The notes: generated by a model from the sequence alone, not told the origin. Positions 51,557 through 62,047 are shown, counted from the stretch's first letter. The stretch: DNA of 64,000 nucleotides from Phaeodactylum tricornutum CCAP 1055/1 (GCF_000150955.2 NC_011669.1:573667-637666), one strand, 5' to 3'. Translations and numbers: made by a program.

Positions 51557-52357
51557 TTATACCGAACGAGCTTTCCAGTCTTGTCGAATACCGTTCATTA
51601 GAGCTGCTGTACAGTACACTGTTGAAGCTTGCATCATTTGATACTGCTGTTCCAATCCAGCAAAAACGGCGCAATCCCACTCGTCTCTAACAGAGCAGTA
51701 AAGACTCATTGCCGCCCGAGCGTCTTCCACGGAGCAGTGCTCTTTCTGCTGAATACTAGTATCTAGAACTACTCGAGTCAACTCAGATAAACGGCGGGGT
51801 TTCCAAATCCCCTTGTGCGACATCTTCATGAACGGTCCATACATGGAGGTATCACGAGTATTGTACCAAGGGTGATGTAGATTGAGGATTTTGAGATCGT
51901 TTTTAAGTGCATGTCCCACTAAGATCTTTCCTTTCAGAACTTGCATAACTTTCGCCCTACACTTCCCGAAGGCAATGGCTTTCTCTGACTTGAGATTTTC
52001 AGGCCGAATTCCTGAAACGCAGGTCCGATAGTCAGTCACTTTTTCGTCGACTCGAACATAAGAGTCAAAAATAGTATCCCCTCTTAAGTTGACAATGGAA
52101 ACCCGGGCTAGCACTGAAAATCTGTGGGGTCCAACGCCGACCATTTCGCAGTCCATGGCAACACAAATCTCATCTGCATATGTGCTATAGTTGCTTTTGC
52201 TCTGTGACACATGAACATCTGAAACAATTCGTTTTCTGTGAGTGCGACCCTCGTGAAGACCCATTTGTTTCTCTGGAGAGTTGCAGTGAAGCAAAGGTAT
52301 CTCTTTCTCAGCATTTCTATCGTCGCATGGTGCGGAAGGCTGCAGAATGGGAATCAT
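51557..52357 (-). CDS. DEDDh 3'-5' exonuclease, Rex4/ISG20 type
   Basis: This is a 266-residue protein from ATG 52357; upstream of it an in-frame TAA leaves no other ATG. The exonuclease core starts near residue 60. Exo I is VAMDCEMVGVG, with the catalytic Asp and Glu. Exo II is ILVGHALKNDLKIL, with its Asp. Exo III is HCSVEDARAAMSLY, with the His five residues before the last Asp. The four catalytic acidic residues and the histidine are therefore all present. The family trims RNA in ribosome biogenesis (Rex4 in yeast) or degrades RNA (ISG20). The domain order and the CxGIxPENL-like segment (CVSGIRPENLKSEKAIAF) fit Rex4. The N-terminal 60 residues are basic and probably carry the nucleolar signal. 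Confidence 0.92.
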   Translation of the reverse strand: MIPILQPSAPCDDRNAEKEIPLLHCNSPEKQMGLHEGRTHRKRIVSDVHVSQSKSNYSTYADEICVAMDCEMVGVGPHRFSVLARVSIVNLRGDTIFDSYVRVDEKVTDYRTCVSGIRPENLKSEKAIAFGKCRAKVMQVLKGKILVGHALKNDLKILNLHHPWYNTRDTSMYGPFMKMSHKGIWKPRRLSELTRVVLDTSIQQKEHCSVEDARAAMSLYCSVRDEWDCAVFAGLEQQYQMMQASTVYCTAALMNGIRQDWKARSV

Positions 52358-52929
52358 AATTTCATGAGCCCAATAGTACACTCCAAGTCGTTGATCGCGA
52401 CCCGGGCATTAATTTATGATCTACTCCGTTCGGTCTCTCAGAGATACACACCATAATTTTGGTTCAACTCGAGTGTTCAAACGCTTGTGACAGGTGCACT
52501 TTTCGGACGAAAGTCAAGGAACTGATGCCAGAGACGAGCAAGTGCCCGTTTTGTTTTCGGTAAAAATGTGTGGGAACTTCCTTCGCGTATGTAAATTCGG
52601 CCATCCGCATCGGATTTTTCCTTAGCAAACGTTGTTGTAAGTAACCGTAAATAGTCAAAGTATGCGGTGTATAAATGCTAATCTGAGCAATTTTGTCTGT
52701 GCTCTGTCACAGGCAATTGATAAGCTTCGTTGATAGAATGGAAAATCAGATGATAACGCGCACCATCATGCATCCTCGCACGATCATCCTCCAGCATATA
52801 ATGGCTGAGTTGAAATGGAGTACGCGTGAGCATCTTTGAAAAGTAAGGACTCGCAATTGTTCCCTACGAAATTACGCACTTCGACACCTCAACGATGTCA
52901 ATTGTGAGCAATGCGTATCCTAGGCTAGT
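52358..52929. other. spacer upstream of the exonuclease gene
   Basis: About 570 bp with the exonuclease promoter side and the 3' end of the next gene. No gene, repeat or motif recognised. Confidence 0.45.
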
Positions 52930-55900
52930 TTATCCATCTACCAAGAAATCTTCCAGATCTGCAAAAGTGTCCCCATTTGCCTCATCTTCACCAGCTTCGC
53001 GATCTTGCTGCAACCATAGATCGACCGTTTGATTGCGACTGCGCAAGATCTTACGACGACATTCCTTGCGCAAGTTGACGTGAATTTCTTTGCTCTCCTT
53101 ATGTTTCTTGCGTCGATGCTCATCAATTAAAGTTATCCCTTCCAACTCAAGACGACCCCTCTCCAATACATCCAACTTTTCTGCGATAAGTAAAGTCAAA
53201 TCGAAAATAGAAGTGCCCTCGTCCTTTTTTTCACGCACAAATTCCTTTCTTTCAGCATCGAATAGTTTGTTAATAGTCTGGAACGATAAGCCCAGCTGCT
53301 TCAGATGATTGAGCTCAGTCTCAAGCGTGTCTAAGCGACTGGCAAGCTTCGAAAGACGCTGAAGGAAGACGTTCTTTGTCTGAAAAAATCCTTTTTCTGG
53401 ATGGTTTGACTTAATGGAGACTCTATTTTCTGACAAAATCCAAGACCTCGTCCCCGTCAAAATATCAGACATACCGACTTTTGCTTCGAAGGTGAGCCAT
53501 GGAACGGAACAGCAGAAAGCTTCGACAAAACACCCGTTCAATTTTGATTCAAGCATATCGATGTCCATGGCCCCAAGGATCTTCAAAGATTCCAGCTGTA
53601 CCGATACAATGCGATCGAGAAGGAAAACCAATCGAAGCTTAGCTTGGGGGGAAAGCGCGCACGCATGTGCCACTTTATGTGCGTCATTCGGGTCTAAATA
53701 TTCACTAGAAAAAAGCAGACTAACCAGCCAGAATGCTAGTTGACGAGCAGATATTTGCTGCGGACAATACACAGCGAATTGGCTATGCCCAAGCCAATCG
53801 TTCGAAGTGCTATCAAGCAAGTCTTGGTATTCAGCCCACGTCCATTCAAGCGAATCAAATATGCAGCAGAATGTCTGACCACAAACCAGCTCGGAATCGA
53901 GCTGTAGCTCCAACCATCGTTTGTCACAATCTTTCTCTGTGTGGCGGGGATCAAAATCGCTATCATCTGACGAGCCTGAACCGAGTGTGGGCGGTTCTGA
54001 TACAATCAGATTATCACTGGCCGTATTTTTTAGGAGAGCTTTGTGGCAAGAATGGAAGGCTTCGAGCAAAGAAGCAGTCTCGTCAAATTCATACACGCAT
54101 GTACCCCATTTCAGAAAAGATGCTCGCTTGATTTTCCGACATACCGCTGGTAAATGGTAAAAACATTGAGAAGCGGATTTCGTAAAGAGCGCTGCTGTAC
54201 AAACACTGTACTCCTTTAACAACTTCCAAATTGCCTGGGTGGAAGCTTTGCACACATAGCAGGCTTTTAACATCTCCTGCTTGTCAAGAAAAAAGAGAGG
54301 GATCCGGCCAATGCTTTCAGCGGCATATCGTATGCAATCTATGAAGAGCGAAAACATATCGGTTGTTACGCCGCCACTCTCTCCTCGTAAACCAACAAGA
54401 AGATCATCAGAGCAACCGACAACCACAGACATGAGATACTCAATGACAAGATGGACATCAAGCGTTCCTGATAGGTCGCTCTTTCCAGAAGAGCAAAGAG
54501 CAATCAAACACAGTCTTAAAGGTTCAAGAACAGAGCGTCTCATATCTTGAACAGCACAGTCGACGTCTGCAGAACATTGTAAGGCTTCCAGCCATTCTGG
54601 TGGAGTGACTGCTTTGATTTTCGCGGCTTCATTCAGACAGCGATGACGCTCAAAAAAAGTAATAAGGTTCTTTGCCTTGTCTTCCTTAGATATAATGCAG
54701 TACAAGTTCCACACGATTCGTAGCATTCTATGGCAATCTTTCGTTTCCATCGGAGAAGCTTCTTCGCAAGCAGACACAGCTTGCGAACACAAATCAGGTA
54801 TAATTCTGAAAATTCTTTCGGCGGCAAACATATCCTCTTCCGTTTCAAAAAGTGATGGTATCGATGGCGCACATACCCTTAGAAAACCATCAATCATATC
54901 ACAGACACACTCTGCGTCTGGGCAGTAGACCCAACAACTTTCTTGGCCAGAAGGGATACCTGCCGCAATCCTCTGTCGAGAAACAAGAAGGTCACACAGA
55001 GAACAATGATAGGTGGCAGGTGTAGAAGTCTCTCCGTTCAATTCTCCATCAACATCCTTTCGTCCAAGAAGGAAACGAAGAATTTGATCGAACAAAGCAA
55101 GCTCAATTTGAGAAACTTCCGGATGTAGCTTGGAATCTATGTGGCCTTCAGCTTTGCATGCAAACATGCCAGTTGTCTCAGACAGAACATCTGTCTGTTT
55201 TCTTAGCCGGAAGTCTAGTTCTGTCGCGGCTTCTGAAAAATTGAGCCCTGAAAATACCACATTGATATTAATATTCAAAATTGCGTTCAAAGCCAAGGCA
55301 ATGCAACGCATCGAAGCATCTGTCATTAAATCACCAGGACCCCCGAAATCTGTTGCCCTTAATGTAAAAAGCCTGTCTTGAGTGCAATCATTCTGCATTA
55401 CATGCAACATCGTCCAAAAGTTCTTCCTCCAGAATTCAACGAGAAAAGCATTATGCTTCTTGTCGCGAACGCTGTACTCATCAGCCATTGTCAAAATCAG
55501 CTGTAGAAGTTTAGGCAGATCCTCTACAAGAATGCTTCGCATGCCGGCGAGCCCCATAGAATCCGACCATCCGTCTAGGGCACTTGAGACCTTCAATCTT
55601 CCTCCAGAGCCCGTATCTATAGCCTCTAGGCAAAACTTCCAGAAGCGGAGAACGCACGCTGCCTGCAGCCGACAACGGTATTCTTGATTGATCTGGTTTT
55701 TCCTCACGATCGAGCGCAAGAGTACAAAAAGCCACCCTCTTACCGAAGCAGGCAATACAGGTCTGTTCGAAACAATGATTTGTTGCAAGACGTCCCAGCC
55801 TCCAGAATCTTCCCCATTTTTCAGGCAGATCAGATTACACATTATAACCAATGACCGCTTTATACTTGCCTCATCCTCCTCGAATTTTTTTTCTAAGCTT

Positions 55901-57837
55901 AAAAAAGAAAGTTTTTCTTTGGCTTCGTTTGTCGAGGGAAACCCACATCGGGAGAATCGCACAGTAGCTGAGCAAGTGTCTAAGATGCGCTTTGCCCTAT
56001 CGAACATCACTTTTCGAGCCGCTGGAAGGGGGAAGATTGTTGTTATAATATGAGTAAAAACTGGGAGTCGAAGTTCTTGATCGAAAATTGCAACTAAGTT
56101 CTTCAGGTCGCATTCTTCTGTGCGCACAAGCAATCCAAAAGCCTGGCTCTCCAAAATGACAGTGATTATATCACAAGCAAAAAGGGACTGCAGCTCTTGC
56201 ACCGACTGCTCCAAAGGTATGCGAACATTGTCTGCGGACAAAGTATTAAGCAAAATCTCGATGATGAACTTGCGGGACGCAGAGATTTCACAAAATAGAA
56301 CGACAATGACCACTGCAACAGCCATACAATGGAGGCGCTTTTTCGAGGCAACCATTAAATCAAGTGCTTGCTCTACAGCACCTAACCACTTTCTGTACGT
56401 CATTGACTTTGAGATATATTCCATGTCCGACCCAAAAGTATTCGCTTGGCCGAACAAGTGCAGACTTTGAAAAACTATTGCACCAGAAGCGCAGAGTTCC
56501 GTAATAGGCAATTCCGACTTTTTAAATACTCCTCCTCCGATGTATTTGGCACCGTCAAAAACCGCATTGAACATATTTTGGTTGTTTTCTGTTTTCATAT
56601 GACGAATCCGTTTTGGCGAGAGCAATAGGACTATTTTGTTCCAGCACACGGGAAAGACGAGACCTTGGACTTCCTTAATAGCTGTATTCGAAAGTATATC
56701 CCCCACCAGCTTCAATCCAGATAACTGACAAGCTCTTATGAAGAGTAACAGAACGTTAACCAACACAAATGAAGGCGTCTCAAAAGAGCTAGATGAGAAG
56801 CTCACAGATAGTTTTCTGAGATTCGAAGACTGTAGCAAAAGAAGACCTGTCTCTATTTCCGCCTCCACGGAAAAGTATAATTGGACATCATGGGCTACTT
56901 CACTCAAAAGTCGAAGCAAAAGAATTTGCCAACGGAGTAAACGAACCTGACTTGAGGTCGCACAAAAAAATGAGCAGAATGATAGTATAAATTTGGAAAG
57001 CTCCGCGGCTTGGCGGAAATGGACTGAAAACTGTTGCATCTCAAGAGTAGACTCCACTGCCCCCTCAATTCTGTCCCATTCCCTATCTCTTAAATGCAGC
57101 CTATGGTCGGAAGCCAAGTGTATCCACACAAGTAGTCGGTCGCTTCGACAAGAGTCAGAGAATACAGCATCAAAAATATCTTCATGAACAGAAAAATCGA
57201 TTTGTCGCGTATAAGAAATGAGGAGCGGCAGCAATTTTAGTGGAGCAGTCCAATCGTCTGCACTTTCGACTTCTTCATATACCCCATCGCATTCAGCACT
57301 CTCCGGCAATTGATAATTAAAGACACCTGAGATTATCTTCACCAGTTTAAGTATCCAAAACTTTGGGCTTCGCTTTGCTAAACTTTCGCCTCCCAAAGGT
57401 TGAACAGATCGCGCTATTCTTGAATTTTGGACCAACTTTCGATCACGGTCTAGCCACGAAGTAATCTCTCGCCGCAGAAAAGTCTGAATGTGCACCAAAA
57501 TTGTGGAGATGGTTGAGAAACCAAGACTGCTGCCAACTTCCAAAACCTCACAAGCAACAATATAGGGTGTCTCGTATGCAGATGGCGACAGCATCAGGGC
57601 TTCGACGAGATTCTCGAAATTATCTGGGGAATACGTCGTGCATTCCTTTTCTTGATGTAGGGGAAACAGTCTTCTTTGAATTTTGCGAGCCGAAGCTGAG
57701 CATTTTAAGAGAGAGCAGTTCAACCCCTTTGATGCAAGCTTACGGTGTCCAAGCAACGAAGCGCATGATGCTGTATCATTCTTCTTTGCTGCATCGATGA
57801 GATTGAGCAGCAAATCGTGAGGCAGATCATCACACAT
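52930..57837 (-). CDS. 1635-residue helical protein, family not recognised
   Basis: This is a single-exon frame from ATG 57837; upstream is a TG-type start only. Most of the protein is Leu/Ile-rich helix with no low-complexity linkers, of the kind seen in HEAT- or ARM-like solenoids, for example residues near LLRWQILLLRLLSEVAHDV and FRIIPDLCSQAVSACEE. An acidic Ser/Asp stretch (LGSGSSDDSDFDPRHTEKD, about residue 1300) interrupts it. The C-terminus is a charged coiled coil (LASRLDTLETELNHLKQLGL) followed by a strongly basic segment (EHRRKKHKESKEIHVNLRKE) and an acidic tail. No catalytic motif is visible. Candidates by shape are large nucleolar scaffolds such as Urb1/Urb2, or nucleoporin-like scaffolds, but I cannot support any of them by motif. 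Function unassigned. Confidence 0.8.
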   Translation of the reverse strand: MCDDLPHDLLLNLIDAAKKNDTASCASLLGHRKLASKGLNCSLLKCSASARKIQRRLFPLHQEKECTTYSPDNFENLVEALMLSPSAYETPYIVACEVLEVGSSLGFSTISTILVHIQTFLRREITSWLDRDRKLVQNSRIARSVQPLGGESLAKRSPKFWILKLVKIISGVFNYQLPESAECDGVYEEVESADDWTAPLKLLPLLISYTRQIDFSVHEDIFDAVFSDSCRSDRLLVWIHLASDHRLHLRDREWDRIEGAVESTLEMQQFSVHFRQAAELSKFILSFCSFFCATSSQVRLLRWQILLLRLLSEVAHDVQLYFSVEAEIETGLLLLQSSNLRKLSVSFSSSSFETPSFVLVNVLLLFIRACQLSGLKLVGDILSNTAIKEVQGLVFPVCWNKIVLLLSPKRIRHMKTENNQNMFNAVFDGAKYIGGGVFKKSELPITELCASGAIVFQSLHLFGQANTFGSDMEYISKSMTYRKWLGAVEQALDLMVASKKRLHCMAVAVVIVVLFCEISASRKFIIEILLNTLSADNVRIPLEQSVQELQSLFACDIITVILESQAFGLLVRTEECDLKNLVAIFDQELRLPVFTHIITTIFPLPAARKVMFDRAKRILDTCSATVRFSRCGFPSTNEAKEKLSFLSLEKKFEEDEASIKRSLVIMCNLICLKNGEDSGGWDVLQQIIVSNRPVLPASVRGWLFVLLRSIVRKNQINQEYRCRLQAACVLRFWKFCLEAIDTGSGGRLKVSSALDGWSDSMGLAGMRSILVEDLPKLLQLILTMADEYSVRDKKHNAFLVEFWRKNFWTMLHVMQNDCTQDRLFTLRATDFGGPGDLMTDASMRCIALALNAILNININVVFSGLNFSEAATELDFRLRKQTDVLSETTGMFACKAEGHIDSKLHPEVSQIELALFDQILRFLLGRKDVDGELNGETSTPATYHCSLCDLLVSRQRIAAGIPSGQESCWVYCPDAECVCDMIDGFLRVCAPSIPSLFETEEDMFAAERIFRIIPDLCSQAVSACEEASPMETKDCHRMLRIVWNLYCIISKEDKAKNLITFFERHRCLNEAAKIKAVTPPEWLEALQCSADVDCAVQDMRRSVLEPLRLCLIALCSSGKSDLSGTLDVHLVIEYLMSVVVGCSDDLLVGLRGESGGVTTDMFSLFIDCIRYAAESIGRIPLFFLDKQEMLKACYVCKASTQAIWKLLKEYSVCTAALFTKSASQCFYHLPAVCRKIKRASFLKWGTCVYEFDETASLLEAFHSCHKALLKNTASDNLIVSEPPTLGSGSSDDSDFDPRHTEKDCDKRWLELQLDSELVCGQTFCCIFDSLEWTWAEYQDLLDSTSNDWLGHSQFAVYCPQQISARQLAFWLVSLLFSSEYLDPNDAHKVAHACALSPQAKLRLVFLLDRIVSVQLESLKILGAMDIDMLESKLNGCFVEAFCCSVPWLTFEAKVGMSDILTGTRSWILSENRVSIKSNHPEKGFFQTKNVFLQRLSKLASRLDTLETELNHLKQLGLSFQTINKLFDAERKEFVREKKDEGTSIFDLTLLIAEKLDVLERGRLELEGITLIDEHRRKKHKESKEIHVNLRKECRRKILRSRNQTVDLWLQQDREAGEDEANGDTFADLEDFLVDG

Positions 57838-58462
57838 GCAGTTGGGTGTATGGAAGTAAAGCAACTGTGAATTCACCGTCACGTATTTTCTGTTGATCGA
57901 GAAAACAACCGAAGTATCCGAGTTCTAACTGTAAGTCTCTCGCGTGTTCCAGGTTGACTGTGAGGAAAAACTAGGGTTTCGTCTGTTTTCCGCTCGACAT
58001 GAACTAGTAATATGGTGAGTGTACTTGTTTCGGTGAGACAACATACTGACAACTTTTCAAAGGCTTCTTTCACAGGCTTACCTTTGGCTATTCAAGCTAT
58101 TGAGCAGGTATCTTGTCTGCTTTCCGAGGATTTCTGTGCTCGCTGGCAAATACTGGTAATCATATGGGCCGAGTATTCTGTCGAAAGGCACAAGCGAGGT
58201 CTGTGTACAACTCAAGTGACGATTTAATTATCAACTGTATCAGTGACTTGCCATCAACTGGACAACATATAAAAAAAGAATACCTCTTTAAAGCCTTCTT
58301 ATCCAGTTACCAAGAGGGAAACAGACCTACCAACATTGTCTCTCTGTTCTACTTTTCTGCCAAGAAAAGGCTGTAACAAGGATTCGCTCAAGTCAACACC
58401 GTTCAACCGCGACAAGTGCATTTCCATTCGTCCTTTTCATCTAATTCGATATCAATGGATTC
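57838..58462. promoter_or_regulatory. spacer upstream of the 1635-residue gene
   Basis: About 625 bp. Two copies of the recurrent motif lie close together in the same orientation, TAACTGTAA at 57926-57934 and TGACTGTGA at 57955-57963, 90-125 bp upstream of the start. The remainder holds the 3' end of the next gene. Confidence 0.5.
57926..57963 (+). promoter_or_regulatory. two copies of the TNACTGTNA motif
   Basis: TAACTGTAA at 57926-57934 and TGACTGTGA at 57955-57963, 29 bp start to start. Within each copy the two variable bases agree (A with A, G with G). Role unknown. Confidence 0.55.
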
Positions 58463-59128
58463 TCAGTTACCGGCATCACTCATGCTGTACTGTACGCCTT
58501 TGCGGTCTTTTGTGCGCGAAGAATGTCTCAAAAGGTGAGAAGAGCTCGATTTCAGTCGGTCGAAAAGCCAAATGTTCAGTACATACCTGTATCCACCGGT
58601 ACTTCCCGTCCAAGGTTGCACGGTATTATATCCCATGTTGTTTACTGCTTCTGTTGACGTTGCTTCCCCGATCGTCCTGCCCCCCGCGCGATCGATTTTT
58701 GCCTGGTCCGCAACGATTCTATTTTTTCGTGTGCGGTCGGCTTCCGCCTTGCGTTTTCGCTCAACGGCGGCTTCCCTGGCTTTTTGATTCGCAAATTCTT
58801 GTTGCCGTTCACGTGCAGCCCGCAACTGTTCGTTACGAGACTTTGTCGAGGATCCAGCACTGGTCGTGTCGCTGCCGGTCGACGCGCGAACTGCATCGGT
58901 GTGTGTCAGTCGATATGCGGCTCCTCGAGAGACAAAGTAGTCTTTGACTGTGTGCGTTATTAACAGCGAAACATAGTCAGCTTGGCAATGCAATTCTTCA
59001 ACGCTTTGTGTACGGAACGTTGAAAATAAACCCTTCCAGAAACGCCCTTGTTTTCTATTTGCAGTTACTGTTACGTACATTTCCTTTGCACAAAATGCAG
59101 TAGGATCAGGGCAACGGCAACGTTCCAT
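58463..59128 (-). CDS. small coiled-coil protein with a VIMP/selenoprotein-S-like layout
   Basis: The frame from ATG 59128 has 221 residues if unspliced. A donor GTATGT at 58586 and acceptor TACAG at 58485 define a likely 102-nt intron whose removal gives 187 residues ending TGGYSMSDAGN. Because 102 is a multiple of three and the intron is open, both forms end at the same stop. The middle is a basic-charged coiled coil (RAARERQQEFANQKAREAAV, VERKRKAEADRTRK) followed by a Gly-rich tail (QPWTGSTGG). A helical arm plus Gly-rich tail is the plan of VIMP/selenoprotein S, an ER factor that binds p97, but no Sec or Cys pair is seen, and the N-terminus lacks a clean membrane helix. Its first 60 residues may be wrong. 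It lies beside PLAA, another p97 partner. Confidence 0.5.
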   Translation of the reverse strand: MERCRCPDPTAFCAKEMYVTVTANRKQGRFWKGLFSTFRTQSVEELHCQADYVSLLITHTVKDYFVSRGAAYRLTHTDAVRASTGSDTTSAGSSTKSRNEQLRAARERQQEFANQKAREAAVERKRKAEADRTRKNRIVADQAKIDRAGGRTIGEATSTEAVNNMGYNTVQPWTGSTGGYRYVLNIWLFDRLKSSSSHLLRHSSRTKDRKGVQYSMSDAGN

Positions 59129-59725
59129 AGGTTCGCCCGCACATACTCAAAGCCGTCGTTCAGATACCGAGCCAAGCCCTGCAGTGCGGATGTCGTCATA
59201 TAGAGACGGCGATATCGTAGAGTCAATAACAGTATGAACGAACAGGTACAGATGTGTATGCCTCGACCATTGAGCGAGAAACATGCATTCGAAGAACCTG
59301 TCTGCTACGATGTTCACTGACAGTCAAATGGCAATGGCAAGGTTTTTGGTGATCTCCTTCTATGTATGGTACGGTAATGACCGGTGTTATCCCAAAGCCA
59401 ATTTCCAATTATTGTAGAGATTCTGACTGCGACAAACATCTGCATATACTCCACGTCTCCTTCAACACATTCAGTGGATACAAGATGTCGTCGAAGTTAT
59501 TCTCTGCATGCTTTCTATGTAGTTCTTCCTGGATCCACAGACGGTGCGGTGCGATTCACACGGATAACAGTTACGAGAGGAGACCAACACGAGAAAATTC
59601 ACGCGATGAGTCCATGGCCTCCACTCTCTCATTGGGACTTGACAGAAAGTGACGGGTAACCCCATCATTCTCAAAGACGCGGACTTGCCGCTGCTTCCTT
59701 CCTTCTTCCTATTAGTAATATCCAG
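59129..59725. promoter_or_regulatory. divergent promoter region of the coiled-coil and PLAA genes
   Basis: About 600 bp between divergent genes. Open frames here look non-coding. No named element recognised. Confidence 0.45.
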
Positions 59726-62047
59726 ATGCAAGCAAACTGGGAGCTTTCTCAATCCTTGACGTGTGATGGTCAAGGCATTCGTTGCGCCTGTGTTTTGCCT
59801 GCCCCGGACGGTACAGCGGACGGGTTCCAAATTCTCACGGGCACACAAGGAGGCAGCCTCGTCGCGTACGGTATACCCTCGGGAAATCTCGAGTCTAGTG
59901 CCTACCGGCACGATAACGCCGTCACGGCGTTGGCGACGAACGCCACCGGAACGCATTACTTTACTGGCTACAAAGACGCCGTTGTTCGAGTGTTCGATGT
60001 GCAGCACAACCTGATTGCACAACTCAAGGGTCACGACAAAGCCGTGACGAGTTTGGCTTATGCCGACGGAGGTAAAGACGGTGAGTTTCTCATCAGTGGA
60101 TCTTGGGATGGTACCGCCAAGATCTGGAGGCTCGCGAACTCGAGTCTGGTGGCGACCTTGCCAAATCACGAAAATTCTGTCTGTGTTTGTGTCCAGGGAG
60201 TGGACACCGGCGGGATGCTCCATATTGCGACGGGGTCAGCCGGCCTTGCCCAAAACAATACCATTCAAGGCCATTCCATTCGTATATGGACCGTTGACGT
60301 GCGCATCACCAGTGACGTGAAACTCCTACACACGGTTGCCAACGATCACGATGGTCCCATCCGCGATCTCTGTTTGGCCCCGCCCGACGCATCCTGCCTC
60401 GCGTCCTGTTCCAACGACGGAACCGTCAAGCTTCGAGTGGCCGAAACAGGGGATGTTTTGACCACTCTGACGATGTTGACGTCCTCCCATCCACCCATGT
60501 TGCTCAGTGTCGCGACCACAACGGATCAAAGCTGTATTGTTGTAGGCGCAGAAGACGGACACGCGGTGGTTTGGGATTTGAGTGCGACGGAAAGAAGCCC
60601 CCAGATACTGCTCCATGCGCAGTGTGTTTGGAGCGTTGTGCCCTTGCCCAACGGTGATTTTGCAACCTGCAGTGACGATGGCGTTATACGCATATTTACA
60701 CACTGCACCGAACGGGTAGCGCCCTTGGCTGAACGAGAGGCCTGGGAAGCGGAAGTAGCAGCGACCCAGCAGAAAAAGAGCAACGGGCCGTCGGCCGAAG
60801 AAATCGCCGCCCTACCCCGGTGGGATCAGAATTATGAGAAGCGCGGTCGCTCGGAAGGAGATGTTCGAGTCTTTCAAAAAAACGGAGTGGCGATTGCCGC
60901 ACAATGGAGCGCGGCTTCGCAGACTTGGATTGAGGTTGGCCAGGTAACAGGCTCTAACGAGAACACCGGAACACTCAATGGCGTTCAGTACGATCATTTG
61001 TTACCTATTGAAGTAGACCAATCTGGTGGCGGTGTTGCCAAACTCCAGATTGGTTACAACAATGGTGAAAATCCCTTTGTAGCCGCCCAACGTTTCATTG
61101 ATGACCACGTTCTACCGCAGCATCATTTGCAAGATATTGCCAACTACATTCAACAGCGCGCGGGACAGCAGGGACCGACGATTGGTAATGACAGTACCGT
61201 AGCGTCGGGTTCCCCCATGGTCTCTTACGAATATTTGCCAGCACCCGGATACAAACAGTTTGGCTTGCCCGTCAAGACGGCATCTACGACTCTTGCAAAG
61301 GTGAAGTCAAAAATAATCGAATTTGGTTTGCTATCCGATATCGATGTGGAACATTTGACACACTTGCTGGATACACTGTCGGCGAGCAGTAGGTATCACT
61401 CGTCAAAGATTCTCGATGAGGAGCTTGCCGTGATGGAAAAAATGCTCTCTTGGCAACAGCCTTCACAAGTCTTCCCTGCACTGGACCTCGCGCGTCTTGT
61501 ACTCTTACATCCAGACGCAGCCTCACGAGAACGCTACGGGTACTGGTCGCGTGTCGTTCCTAAAACAATAGCTATCATGGCTATCGAAAGTGTGGAAGGT
61601 CCGGCAGCGGTTGCCATTCCCATGCTCGGTTTACGCCTCTTTTCCAATGGTCTAAAGGGAGGTCCAGGATCCTGCGAAGCGATCGCAAACAATGTAGACG
61701 CAATTTTGGAAGTGACAACACGTCTCGTACCTTCATCGAACAAAAACGTCAGATTGGCTTTGGCTACGCTACTATACAACACTGCTTGTTACGTACGAAG
61801 CAATCCCGGTACGGATATTTCCGACAAATTTTTCCCTATTGTAAGCAATGTTCTTTCATCCAAGACGTACGAAGAGGAAGCAACCTTCCGGACTCTGGTA
61901 GCTCTCGGAACGCTAGTTATGGCTAGCTCTGACGCAAAAGAAGCAGCGAATGCATCTTTCCTGTCGTCGAAAGTAGAAATGGCTGCTTCTCCCCATGGCT
62001 CCGCAGTCAAAGCCGCCGCCAAGGAGGTATATGCAGTATTACAGTAA
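59726..62047 (+). CDS. PLAA: PLAA/Doa1/Ufd3 ubiquitin- and p97-binding protein
   Basis: This 773-residue single-exon protein is a cofactor of the Cdc48/p97 segregase that handles ubiquitin chains. The order of domains is that of the family. An N-terminal WD40 propeller runs from residue 1 to about 330 (for example AVTSLAYADGGKDGEFLISG then SWDGTAKIWRL, and DLCLAPPDASCLASCSNDGT). A PFU domain follows at about 365-480 (GRSEGDVRVFQKNGVAIAAQ, PFVAAQRFIDDHVLPQHHLQ) and binds ubiquitin. The C-terminal PUL armadillo domain (about 520-773; FPALDLARLVLLHPDAASRE, NKNVRLALATLLYNTACYV) binds p97. The linker segments are short. The gene is complete and ends 78 bp from the convergent sulfotransferase gene. 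Confidence 0.96.
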   Translation: MQANWELSQSLTCDGQGIRCACVLPAPDGTADGFQILTGTQGGSLVAYGIPSGNLESSAYRHDNAVTALATNATGTHYFTGYKDAVVRVFDVQHNLIAQLKGHDKAVTSLAYADGGKDGEFLISGSWDGTAKIWRLANSSLVATLPNHENSVCVCVQGVDTGGMLHIATGSAGLAQNNTIQGHSIRIWTVDVRITSDVKLLHTVANDHDGPIRDLCLAPPDASCLASCSNDGTVKLRVAETGDVLTTLTMLTSSHPPMLLSVATTTDQSCIVVGAEDGHAVVWDLSATERSPQILLHAQCVWSVVPLPNGDFATCSDDGVIRIFTHCTERVAPLAEREAWEAEVAATQQKKSNGPSAEEIAALPRWDQNYEKRGRSEGDVRVFQKNGVAIAAQWSAASQTWIEVGQVTGSNENTGTLNGVQYDHLLPIEVDQSGGGVAKLQIGYNNGENPFVAAQRFIDDHVLPQHHLQDIANYIQQRAGQQGPTIGNDSTVASGSPMVSYEYLPAPGYKQFGLPVKTASTTLAKVKSKIIEFGLLSDIDVEHLTHLLDTLSASSRYHSSKILDEELAVMEKMLSWQQPSQVFPALDLARLVLLHPDAASRERYGYWSRVVPKTIAIMAIESVEGPAAVAIPMLGLRLFSNGLKGGPGSCEAIANNVDAILEVTTRLVPSSNKNVRLALATLLYNTACYVRSNPGTDISDKFFPIVSNVLSSKTYEEEATFRTLVALGTLVMASSDAKEAANASFLSSKVEMAASPHGSAVKAAAKEVYAVLQ

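Noticed and set aside
58463-58465. TGA at the end of the small coiled-coil gene as selenocysteine, as in selenoprotein S
   Set aside because: The frame stays open for only about 18 more codons, which is common by chance, and the text after it lacks the Gly-rich Sec context.
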